A stretch of 64,000 bases of DNA from Diogma glabrata (taxonomy: Eukaryota; Arthropoda; Insecta; Diptera; Cylindrotomidae). Every line of letters begins with the position of its first letter. Position 1 is the stretch's first letter. Positions 22,086-32,275 of the stretch are shown here, piece by piece. Location: contig OY856188.1 in the NCBI GenBank assembly GCA_963693315.1, forward strand, positions 156,105,334 to 156,169,333. The letters are read 5' to 3'. A program made the position numbers and the translations under genes. The notes under the pieces were generated by a model. The model saw only the letters and a program-made list of their open reading frames with translations, did not search any database and was not told the origin of the DNA.

Positions 22086-22317
22086 TGTTTTTTTATCAAA
22101 TGAACTGTGCATACATGCACAAAAAATTTAATTTGCTTTTATATAGACTCTTAATAGTTTTTTTGTACAAATCATTTTATTTTACCTATTTTTTACAGAA
22201 ATAAAGGGTATGGAACCAATCCCCTTTTTTCTATGTGCTGCATGTCTTTTTATGCACGGTTTTTTTTTACACGTCTTTTCCTGGAACGTATCTACCGTGT
22301 AAAAACAGAATTGGGTG

Positions 22318-24284
22318 CTTCTAAATCAAGTATTTATCATCATAAACTTTGCCTAACCTACTTCTGCAATGATTGTAAAAATATTAATGTCGTAAATAGA
22401 AAAACCATTTATGATTTTTAAAATGTAAAATATGATGCTATTAATGTAGAGCTAATCAATTTTGAATTAGAATTAACAACGAATTGTGTTAACTATGTAG
22501 GTAATCTTTTTTATGAATATCTGAAATTAATAATTGATAAATATGTGCCAAAAAATGTTATTTCTAAATTAACGTGTCCTGTTCACTTTGATAAAACACT
22601 AAGGAATAAAAGAAATAAGGCTTTTTAGAAATTTAAACGTACGAAAACTCACAGTGATTATAATACTTTTATTGTCTTTAGAGAACAATTCCATATTGAG
22701 GAACAAAATGCTATAAGGTTGCAAAGAGAAAAAACTGTTTTAAAAATGATTGACGAACCTAAGCAATTTGGAAGTTCGTAAAGGAAAGACGCAGTGGTTG
22801 CGGGTACCCATCTTCAATGTCTTTCAAAGGTCTGTGGTATAACTGATATACTGATCCAAAATAAATAGCAAATGTGTTTGCCGCTCATTTTCAAAGTGTT
22901 TACTAAGGTCCAATTACTTCTGATCAAGGAAAACATACCCATATACCATTTCTTGGGCCGAAAATAGAAAATGTGATGTTCAATGTAGAAGAAGTTCAAA
23001 ATTAAATTCATAAGCTGGGCGTTAAAATAAGCGCGTTAAAATAATGGTAGTTCAAAAAATGTATGAAAGCCTCAAAGACTTAATACACAAAAACCAACAC
23101 GATTTTGAAGCTAATAAATCTACAGTTTCCAATCTAGTTCAATTTACTTCGTTTATCAGAAATCACCTAGAAAAAAACAACAAATTGATGCGATTTACAC
23201 TGATTTCTCCAAGGCTTTTGATAAGGTTGATCATGACTTACTAGTATATAAACTTAATAGATATGGCATCAGAGGCAATCTTCTGAAATGGATTCAGTCA
23301 TGCCTAAAAAACAGGAAACAAATTGGTAAGGTTTTAACGCCAATTGATGTAGCGTCTTTTGTACCTCAGGGAAGCCACATTGGTCCTTTACTTTTCCTAA
23401 TATTTATTAACGATCTTTCTTTTTTGCTCGTAGATTGTGAATTTTCTCTCTATGCTGATGACTTGAAAATATACAAGGTTATTAGAACTACCAATAATTC
23501 AGTTGTTCCGCAGCAAAACTTAACAATACTTTATGATTTGTGCAATGACAATGGTCAATGCACTTAAATATTAATAAATGCGTATAACCATTTCATTTTA
23601 AAGAAATCAGTTAAGGATATGCGTAAAACATTATCGGTAATGTGCTAGAGGGAACTAATTCAATTCGCCATTTAGGTGTAATGCTAGACAGTGCTATGAC
23701 CATGAAGCAGCATGTAAATAAAATATGTTCAAGGGGTCATTCTATTCTAGGATTTATCAAACGAAGATCAAAAGAATTCAATGACATCGCTTTAACAAAA
23801 ACTCTGTATTGCTCTCTCGTACTATCAACGATGGAGTATGCCAGTATAGTATGGTCTCCTTATGGTAGTGAATACAAGAAATTATTAGAATCCATGCAAA
23901 AACAATTCTTACTCTTTGCTTTAAAACCTTAAGGATTTAGTGGGTATAGGCTTCCAAAATATAAAGAAAGGCTTCTTTTACTTAATATGATTTCACTTGA
24001 ATCCAGAAGAGAATTAGCTGCCGCACTTTTTGGTTCTGATCTGGTAAATGGCAATATAAGATGTCCCGATTTGTGTAATAAAATGGTACCCAATTTACAT
24101 ACACATGATACTGTATCCAGGCGACCTTTAATTGAAGAGCTCCATAAAATTGACTACTCTATGCACAATCCACTAAATGAATCCATAAGAAACTTTAATA
24201 AATACAGGGATTTTTATGACCCGCAAGTGAGCAGGAAAAATTTTAAACATAGTATTTTAAGAAAAATGAAAACACTTCATTCAT
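22318..24284 (+). pseudogene. LINE C reverse transcriptase remnant
   Basis: Recognisable RT blocks in shifting frames: QIDAIYTDFSKAFDKVDHDL (about 23188-23240), the PQGSHIGPLLFLIFINDL block (about 23367-23418), YADDLKIY (about 23452-23475) with both catalytic Asp residues, and the thumb segment IRHLGVMLDSAMTMKQHVNK (about 23660-23720). A last frame (23987-24284) gives the C-terminal tail with SRRPLIEELHKIDYSMHNPL. Several frameshifts and stops, for example at 22420 and 23930. Confidence 0.85.
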
Positions 24285-24539
24285 GATTGATAAGCTAAAC
24301 AAGAAGTGCAATAATAGAATATAAGCAACATTTTAGTACATAAAATGTTTTAACTTAAGTCTTTATTTGACTAATAAATAAATAAATAATACTGTTGCGA
24401 TAAGAAGAATAACCATCGACTGCTCCACACATATTGGAGAAAGCAGAAAATTCAATACAAAATATTTTACCCCAAAAACTTAAGAAAGTGTACAAAAAAC
24501 AAAAATTTAAAAATATACTCTTTTAACATGATTATTTTT

Positions 24540-24760
24540 AATTTTAAATTTTATTAATAATAATATAAACTTCGTTATAGTAACAATTTGAATTTGATTT
24601 TTTATTTTAATGAATATCGATTTCGACTTACGTCGTCCTCAGCTCTTAAATTATTATTACAATCTTTGCTTAAACTAATGTCTTATCTATATATACTATT
24701 TCACCTGCAGTTTTTTATTATTATGTCATATATTTTATTAGTTTTAGTATTGCTTTGTTA
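24540..24760 (-). mobile_element. Penelope-like 3'-end fragment, inverted relative to its neighbour
   Basis: Reverse complement of 25195-25373: ataatataaacttcgttata (24557-24576) and cgatttcgacttacgtcgtc are the mirror of the neighbour's 3' end. Penelope elements commonly carry terminal copies in inverted or tandem arrangement, so this may belong to the same insertion as 24810-25373. Confidence 0.75.
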
Positions 24761-24809
24761 AAAGTTAAAAGAATCAAAACTAATAGAAATGGGAACTCAT
24801 CATATTAAC

Positions 24810-25373
24810 ATAATAAATTAACACAATAAATCACCGCCACAATACTGCAGCTTACAAAAACCAAAATAAAATAGAAAATTACGTAAAAACCAAAAAAACC
24901 CTAACCTTAGACACAGGTGTTTATAAAATTACCTGTGATGACTGCAGTAAATTTTAGATAGGTCAAACGGGCGGTCCTTCACAAAAAGATTTATTGAACA
25001 CACCAGTAAAATTAATAAAAGTGCTCCAAAATCCAGATATGCCCAACATTTGAAAATAGAAAAACACAACTATACCAATATCAACACAAATTTAACCATA
25101 TTACATAAAAAAAGCAAAGTACAACATCTAGAAAGATAGGAAGAAATAGAAATATATAAACATAAAAACAATAACAACATTTTAAATGATAAAATCAACA
25201 CTAAAACTAACAAAATATATGACATAATAATAAAAATAGCAGTTTAAATGGTATATAAGACATTAGTTTAAGCAAAGATTGTAATAATAATTTAAGAACT
25301 GAGGATGACGTAAGTCGAAATCGATATTCATTAAAATAAAAAATCAAATTCAAATTGTTACTATAAGGAAATT
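24810..25373 (+). pseudogene. Penelope-like element, GIY-YIG endonuclease remnant and 3' UTR
   Basis: The frame reads GVYKITCDDCSKF, a stop, then IGQTG, corresponding to the GVYKLTCDDCSKFYIGQTGR of the copy at 51290; a frameshift then leads to FTKRFIEHTSKINKSAPKSR and onward to KIYDIIIKIAV and a stop near 25245. GIY-YIG is the endonuclease type of Penelope elements. The Tyr of YIG is lost to the stop. The RT domain is absent. Confidence 0.8.
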
Positions 25374-27113
25374 ACTTCGGTCTGAAAGACCTAAGTATTA
25401 CATTCATGAGCTCAAAGTGAAATTCTTACCCCCCCTTTGACATTTCTCGACGTTTTAGGACCTCCTGATTCTAAAAAAGCAAAAATAAAATTTATGTCTG
25501 TCTGTCGGCCGGCCGTCCGGCCGGAAGTCATTACCTACGCTGCAGGGAAAACTACTGGAGGGATTTCAAAAATTTTTTTTTCTAAAAATAGGTATACTCA
25601 AGGGACAGGTCCGAAAGGACGCTGTGTTCGATAACTGTACCGGAAGTGTGTCAAAAAAATCATTAAGTGTGTCAAAACAAGGAAATTTGCATATCTTTGG
25701 CTTAAAAAACGTTCATTTTAAGTGATTACGAGTAGGAACATTGAATTTGGAGAACTCTTGATGGTCGCGATTGGTATGTGAGATCAAAAACTAGATTATT
25801 GCATTATAAGTTCGTCAAAAAAAAGTTGTCAAGTGTGTCAAAAGAAAGATTTTTATTTATTTTTTTACCTAATTTTTTGGAAAAAATATAAAATTAATTG
25901 TTTGTTTGAAATGAAGTTTTATTATTATTATTGAGAATTATGGCATTATAAGTTTGTCAAAAAAGTGTTGTCAAGTGTGTCAAAAGAAAGATTTTTATTT
26001 TTTTTTTACCCAATTTTTTGGAAATAAAATTGTTTGTTTGAAATAAAATTTTATTAATATTATTGAGAATTATGGCATTATAAGTTTGTCAACAAAATGT
26101 TGTCAAGTGTGTCAAAAGATTTTTATTTAGTTTTTTACCCAATTTTTTGGAAAAAAAATAAATTGTTTGTTTGAAATGAAATTTTATTATTATTATTGAG
26201 AATTATGGCATTATAAGTTTGTCAAAAAATGTTGTCAAGTGTGTCAAAAGAAAGGTTTTTATTTATTTTTTACCCAATTTTTTTAGAAAAAAATAAAATT
26301 AATAGTTCGTATGACATGATATTTTATTATTATTATAGAGAATTATGGCATTATAAGTTTGTCAAAAAATAATGTCAAGTGTGTCAAAAAATGATTTCAT
26401 TTAATTTTTTAGCCAATATTTTGGGAAAAAAATGTAGCTGTTTTTATGACATAAATTGGACATGGAAATTTTTGAATTTGTTGTAGTTTTTGAGATATTT
26501 TTGGAATTTTGAAAAAGTTTGTATTTTTGATTTTGTAATAATTTTTGCAATATTTTTAGAATATCGAAAAAAGTTTTAATTTTTGATTTTGTAAGAATTT
26601 TTAAAATATTTTTAGAATTTTGAAAAATTTTTAATTTTTGATATTATTATAATTTTTGGAATTTTGAAAAAAGTTTGAATTTTTGATTTTGTAATAATTT
26701 TTGCAATATGTTTAGAATTTTGGAAAAAGTTTCAATTTTTAAGAATTTTTGAAATATTATTGGAATTTAGAAAATATTTAAATATTTGATTTTATTCTAA
26801 TATTTGGAATATTTTTGGAATTTTGAAAAAGTTTGATTTTATTTAATTTAACAATATTTTTGGAATTTTGATTATAATTTTCCGGCATCGTATTGATGTT
26901 TCGTGTTAGTTTTGTAATAAATTTTTAAACAGAGATAAAAAACTTGTACTTCAACAAAGAGTTATGTTTGATGTACATCGTACCATCGTCCAAAACTAAA
27001 AACCATGTCCTCATAAAAGTTTTTTGCCTAAAACTATGTCAAAATCCTTAACCCAGACCGAAGTCTTGATATCTCAGAGCTGTGAGATTTCAACCCCTCC
27101 ATATTTTATATTA
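25374..27113. mobile_element. Tandem-repeat-bearing element, copy 1
   Basis: Starts ACTTCGGTCTG (25374-25384) and has the exact reverse complement CAGACCGAAGT at 27054-27064, about 50 bases from where similarity to copy 2 (54049-55378) ends. It contains a GC-rich patch cggccggccgtccggccg (about 25507-25525), five units of a roughly 135-bp tandem repeat (units near 25800, 25944, 26074, 26209, 26348) and an array of AT-rich units built on tttttgattttgtaataatt (26460-26890). No convincing protein. Confidence 0.8.
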
Positions 27114-28047
27114 TGCATTATTAATAAAATAAAAAAAAATAAAAAAAAATAAACATATTAAAAAAGTATATTTTTAAATATTGCATTTTAATGTATAATG
27201 CAGTATAATCCTTGGCTAGCTAACTTTGGTTACAGTCTAGGCCAGTTGTAAATGCCTAGACTGAACCAAGATTCAGCTTATTATGTTACGCATTATTTAC
27301 TAGTCTAATGTAGTGTAAACATGTGCAAGTCATTTTAAGCTTTTCTCTAATTTTATAAATGTTACTCTTTCAACAACTTCTTTCCACACATTTAAAGGAG
27401 GTCTGGAAAAAAAATTGGTTTGGTAGATCTAGCCTAAGTCTTATTTGCCAGACATGGCCCAAGGACATCAGTCCAAACTTGGAACAAGCTTGGGCTGTTT
27501 GAAAATATTAAGTATGGCCAAAACCCCGAAAGCTGTTGCGGTGCGAGCTTGGCGCAGGTCTGGCCCCTTAGCCTTTTATTACCCGGGTATTGTAGTGGAA
27601 TTTCCTCATATATTGTAAATTTGTTGGTTACAGTCCATCATTGCACAAATGCTGAAATTATATAACAATTCCAATAAATTTGTTTCAACATTGACCCAAG
27701 CTTGGCCCAAAACTAAATATAGTAGTCAAAAGATACAATTTACATTTACTTATTTTAACCATTGGCTTAGTATGACAAAATGTATCAGACTAAGGCTTGG
27801 CCATGCCTTGATAATCATTTCTTAGTTTTCCAAGCTTGGGCCAAGCTTGGCCCATTCGATAAGCCTTGGCATTTCTAACCTGGGTAGTTCTCAATTCCCA
27901 CCAAACGTGTTACACCAGACTCGTTAAAGATTTACTTATAACGCGTTTTAAAAGCACAAGACAACTTCAAAGAAATGTCACAACTCGTCTTGCAAGACAT
28001 GTCTAGGATTTGTCTTGCAAAACTAGTCTGTAGTTTTTATGGTCAAA
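27114..28047. other. Spacer rich in short palindromes built on AAGCTTGG(C/G)CC
   Basis: A hairpin at about 27221-27273 pairs tttggttacagtctaggcca with tgcctagactgaaccaag. From 27455 to 27865 words such as aagcttgggctg, aagcttggcccaa and aagcttgggccaagcttggc recur in both orientations. No ORF. Confidence 0.6.
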
Positions 28048-28557
28048 CAGGGGCCCAATTCCCGAACACATATTTGTCAATCGACAATATTGTCAATTTC
28101 ACCTAAATTTTTAACAACTTTGCTTAAAAATGGTATTCTGTAACTCATATTTGTGTCAAACAAATTATAACAAATTTTTACAAAATTATAACAGATTCGT
28201 ACTTTTGACAACTAACTTTTTTAATCTTAAAAGATGCAAAATAAAATAAAAATATATTTAATAAATAAATATGTTTTAATGATATTTATATAAAAATATG
28301 ATTATTTAATATTATTAAAGAGTTAATTTGGCGTTATAAATTAATTTTTACGCCTATTGACGAAATTTGTATAAAAAAGTCAACACACAAAACATAAAGC
28401 AAAATTGTGATTTTGACAGTAACTATATTGTTCTTGTCAGATTCACAATATTGTGTTGAATTTTCACCAAATTGGTGTCACGTAATACGAAATTCACAAT
28501 ATTGTGTGAATTTACAATATTGTGATGACATTTATGTGTTCGGGAAAAGGGCCCCTG
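28048..28557. mobile_element. hAT-like MITE (510 bp), CAGGGGCCC ends
   Basis: The left end CAGGGGCCCAATTCCCGAAC and the right end read inversely as CAGGGGCCCTTTTCCCGAAC; the match continues through acata(t/a)(t/a)tgtca. Ends starting CAGGGG are common in hAT elements. I do not see a clean 8-bp target duplication, so the family is tentative. Several CAATATTGT palindromes lie near both ends (28085, 28448, 28497, 28514). Confidence 0.75.
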
Positions 28558-28687
28558 GTCTTTAGTTTGTTTTGTCCAACCTTTTATATTGCCAAATAGC
28601 ATTGTTATTTTAATTTATTTTGCAGGTTAAATGAAATATAATATATATGTAAAAAAAATTTTGTAATATTAATTTTATTTAGTTAGC

Positions 28688-28804
28688 ATGGTTTTACATT
28701 TAATATTTGGACGGCACATTATTGTGTATTGTGAAGAAGACGATTCGGCATACAAGTTTGAACCAGTTCAATGTTTTTCCACACGGTTGAAAATATTGGT
28801 ATGA
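28688..28804 (+). CDS. Small open frame, possibly a host exon cut by a TIR element
   Basis: 38 codons from ATG: MVLHLIFGRHIIVYCEEDDS, AYKFEPVQCFS, then residues contributed by the inverted end of the element at 28782. A polypyrimidine-AG stands just upstream (tttatttag, 28675-28683). G+C is higher than in the surrounding DNA. Family not recognised. It may be a chance frame. Confidence 0.2.
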   Translation: MVLHLIFGRHIIVYCEEDDSAYKFEPVQCFSTRLKILV

Positions 28805-30186
28805 AATTGGTAAAAAATGGTATTTATATAAATCCATAAAGAAATGGTATTAGTTAAATAAAGCCCGATGGTATAAAAGTTCATTAATAGCTCCATATAA
28901 ATTGCATATATTTATGTATAAAGATCATTTATATGCATTGGTATAAATTATATATCATAAGTTTATGAGTTTCGTAAAATAAAAATTGGTAACTCATGGT
29001 ATAAGAGTTTGTTGGTTTGGTATAATGAAAATTGGTATAAATTACATATTATCATCTTATTAGTTCGGTATATAATCTATATATATATTAAATTTATACC
29101 TACACTTTATACGTGTCTTTTAATAAATATAATCTATAAATTTTATACCTACCATTATAAAAGTTCTAAACCAAACGGTATAAAATATATACCAATTTTT
29201 TTTTATGTTAATTAAAATACATTTTTTTTGTTTTACATTTTTATTTTCAAAAAATTCATTATATATAACAATGCGTTTTTCTTAATATTTTACTTAACAT
29301 TCTTTTTGTTAAAATGTATTTTTTTTGGTTTCTCGCGATGTCGCTTTACAATATGTTTCATGATTTACTATGTAGGCTACCTGGAAAACGTAAGAAAAAA
29401 CAACCAGTCTTAAAATTAAACCGAATCACACATTGTTTGACATTACGATATTGTGGACTATTTTATTCAATTCAATTATATCAGAAACTCTTACCTGCAT
29501 ATAGAAAATCGAAGTAATCCAAATCCGCAGTGCTGGTTGAATCCCCGAACTTATTTACTTGCACTACGCGTGCATTAATGCCATGCAAAAATGTAATGAA
29601 AATTCCGCTTTTATTTACAATATGACTGCACACAACTTTGTTCAGAAATGAAATTTTATTCAATTTCTATACCAAACGCGTTTAACGCAATAAAAATAAC
29701 TGTACTTTTTGTCATCGTATACTAATTTGGTATAAAAATGGTTATTTTCAATTTATAAATCTTCATACTTTATAAGATTAGAAAATAAATTCAATACCAA
29801 GCATACATAAACACTGCGCGGCAAATTGTAACTAACTGTATTTTTATCCCCGTTTATATTATTTGGTATAGAATTGGGAACTTGAACATATTACACTAGT
29901 TGGATATAGAAATGATATAGTTTCAACTTATAAATCTCTATACTTTATAAGATTAGAAAATAAATCGTATACCAAACATTGATAAACGCGGCTGGGCACA
30001 TTGAAATAACAGTGCTTTTACCTGAGTTTATATTACTTGGTGTAAAATTGGGAAGTTCAACTTATAAATTATCTGAATACTTTGCACTTTATAAAATTCA
30101 ATACCATTTTTCGCATACATATACTTTATAAAGAGAACGAACGGTATTAAAAGAGTATCAATTTTAGACTAAAATTTTCAACAGTG
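28782..30186. mobile_element. TIR element, 1.4 kb, CAC(G/T)GTTGAAAAT ends
   Basis: Left end CACGGTTGAAAAT (28782-28794) and right end ATTTTCAACAGTG (30174-30186) are inverted with one mismatch. Subterminal DNA on both sides is full of (t)ggtata-type words in opposite orientation: ttggtataa on the left, ttataccaa and its relatives on the right. A middle frame (29314-29517) encodes MSLYNMFHDLLCRLPGKRKK and onward; I cannot assign it. No transposase motif recognised. Confidence 0.65.
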
Positions 30187-30604
30187 CACAGCAGCTTTTA
30201 TTGGATGGTTTATGTGAAACTATGGTAGAAGTATAGTAAATAAATAAATAAATAAGCTAAAATATAGTACAATAATGTAAAAAATAATACTTAAAATCTG
30301 ATATTACAATTTGTTAATCAAAATTTAACTATGTAATTTCACGTGTTCACGTTTATTCAATAGGTTGACATTTAAGCAAAACAAAAAGTTACATGAAACT
30401 GGGAATACATATAGTTTTGATTTCTATCGTATTTATTAAAATATATAGTGACGCTATGAGAAATAATAGTCTGTCTTGCTTTAACTAATGGACTTTATGA
30501 ATGGTAACCGACTAATAACATGTTACAAGCAACAAAAAATTTGGTGGGTTATTTATCGGGTGTAGAAAAAATAGCGTTTGCAACTCTCATGTAATGGTTA
30601 TTCA
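30187..30604. other. AT-rich spacer
   Basis: Contains (AAAT)n at about 30237-30255; nothing else supported. Confidence 0.5.
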
Positions 30605-30670
30605 TACACCCGCATAAACCATATGAAATTCGCCTTCGGCTCGTTTCGTATCCCGGTTAATGCTGGTGTA
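30605..30670. repeat. Imperfect palindrome with GC-richer centre
   Basis: tacacccgcataaaccatat pairs with the segment ending gttaatgctggtgta; the centre is cgccttcggctcg. It is structurally like the palindromes at 30929 and 55937. Confidence 0.6.
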
Positions 30671-30928
30671 TTATTATTGATAGTAATGTCAACAATTTTT
30701 TCGGAAAAAAACTCCACTTTTAAGCAATATTGATTTTTTTCTATTTTAAAGAATATATGTTTTGATTTACACAATTGATTTTTGATGTTCTCAAGTGAAA
30801 TAAATCAACATCAATAAAACAAGCCAATAATTAATATGTTTGCAGAAAATTGTTTGGAATAAAAAAATATTAAATTTGCCTATAACAATTTCAATTATAT
30901 TTACACATTTTCATATATAATATCACGA

Positions 30929-31080
30929 GTCGTCAAATAATAGTCGATTATTTTTCATAATCATTATTACGAATGTCATATGAGGTTCCGAGTGCGCGTA
31001 GCGCACGAGGGAAATTTTTGACCTCAAATGGCATGAGTGGTAATGTTGAAAAATAATCGACTAATAATTTGATGACGAGT
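30929..31080. repeat. Palindrome, about 60-bp arms, GC-rich tip
   Basis: gtcgattatttttcat (left) mirrors ttgaaaaataatcgac (right); gtcatatgaggt mirrors acctcaaatggc. At the tip lies gtgcgcgtagcgcac (30992-31006), itself palindromic. AT-rich arms with a CG-rich tip stand out from the local composition. No ORF. Confidence 0.75.
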
Positions 31081-31082
31081 TG

Positions 31083-31895
31083 TATTTAGCAGACAATTTA
31101 ACGAACAGAAATAGTAACATTATTTTATACAACATAATCCTTTGTTGTCAAACAAAATTAAATATTATTTCATCTTAGTAGGCGCATAAATGTTATAAAT
31201 TTGTAATTTATTTTTGACAAATAAACATAAACATGCAATCATTTATGAATGAAAACGGATATTTTTACTATTTGCAAATTGCATTTTCACATAATTTTGT
31301 ATGTGCATTTTTGTTTTAAATTAATATATTAAGTAGGCGGAAAATATTCGCTGTTCCTTCCTACCAATAAAAAAATAATCGAAACAAATCGTTTTGATTT
31401 GCTAAAAAATAGTAATTGAAGCGTTTTGATTGGACCTTATTGAAACTTTATTTAATGAGTTGAATTGTCAGAAATATACAACGAACAAAAATTATTAATT
31501 ATTAATTTTTATCAAAAGACAAAAAATCGTTTTCGTAAATTATATTAACCGCAAAATATATTTATTAAATTTCATTCGTTTATGTTATTTGATAACTAAA
31601 TTGCTTTCTATTAGAATTCAAATAAAATTTACTCGAAATATGGAAAAGACAGTACTAAAATGTACAAAATATTACTACATTCGAATGAAAGTGAATTATT
31701 CAAATATTTGGTTTTTGATTATATAAATATGGATTGGATATATGATAGAAAAATTTGAATTTCGTATAGTATATTACTAACTGTTCGAATTCTAATAAAA
31801 TTTGTTAGCATTTAGATAGCTGAGAGGCCTAAAGATCTACAGAGCTAAATAATTTGCCTTACTAAAATAAAACTCGATTTGCTTTATTAAAACAA
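31083..31895. other. AT-rich spacer
   Basis: No gene, RNA or repeat recognised. Confidence 0.5.
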
Positions 31896-31920
31896 AATGC
31901 CGCCATTGCCAGGCGGCATT
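31896..31920. repeat. Compact GC-rich hairpin
   Basis: AATGCCGCC, a 7-base loop (attgcca), then GGCGGCATT; followed by attttt. It is shaped like an intrinsic terminator, but in this eukaryotic-looking context that reading is not supported. Confidence 0.7.
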
Positions 31921-31960
31921 ATTTTTATCATTATTATTTTTAAGAATCTTGCGCCCTTAA

Positions 31961-31982
31961 CTTTGATATTGCAATATCAAAG
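31961..31982. repeat. Perfect 22-bp palindrome
   Basis: The palindrome reads ctttgatattg at 31961-31971 followed by its exact reverse complement at 31972-31982, with no spacer, 40 bases after the hairpin at 31896. Function unknown. Confidence 0.8.
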
Positions 31983-32275
31983 GTAGGTAGGTATTGTGTT
32001 GGAAATCAAATTTTATTTAAATCTGATATTGATAATCATTGCTAAATATTTGTATAAAACAAAAAAATCTATTCGGTTCAAGTAGGTACTAGTATCACCC
32101 AGTGGCCGAATCTAATTGAACTCCCAGCAAAATAACTATAACAAACAAATCAAACGAAAAAAAACACCATAAATCACACCTTCTATTATTTTCCTACTTC
32201 TCCGATCAAAATTATTGACTGAATTTTGTAAGGACAAATAACTTTAGAACTGGTACCGCAAAACTGGTGCTTACG

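Larger units (their letters stand above)
18742..22317. mobile_element. 3.58-kb composite insertion with perfect 23-bp inverted ends
   Basis: 18742-18764 (CACCCAATTCTGTTTTTACA then CGG) and 22295-22317 are exact reverse complements, and they lie precisely where LINE C stops and resumes. Further acacgg words recur inside the left end (near 18790 and 18825) and tacacg near 22268. I see no clean target duplication: left flank aaaaatta, right flank cttctaaa. The interior is a patchwork of LINE and Helitron scraps, so it is a non-autonomous carrier or an element with later insertions. Confidence 0.8.
18412..24393 (+). mobile_element. LINE C (CR1/Jockey-like), split by a 3.6-kb insertion
   Basis: The 5' part (18412-18741) encodes the endonuclease middle (YIPPRSFT at 18412, then IFVYGDANMTNIHW). 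Its reading resumes at 22318 with KSSIYHH, and the RT follows to about 24284. The 3' UTR ends in an (AATA)n tail at about 24373-24393, typical of several LINE clades. The interrupting DNA is 18742-22317. The element is also riddled with frameshifts. Confidence 0.8.

Noticed and set aside
24700..25300. CRISPR-like or tandem array in A-rich DNA
   Set aside because: The repeats are a mirrored Penelope end, not regularly spaced direct repeats.
31896..31930. Hairpin followed by a T-run, shaped like a bacterial terminator
   Set aside because: No bacterial-type genes surround it and the window is eukaryotic in every other respect.
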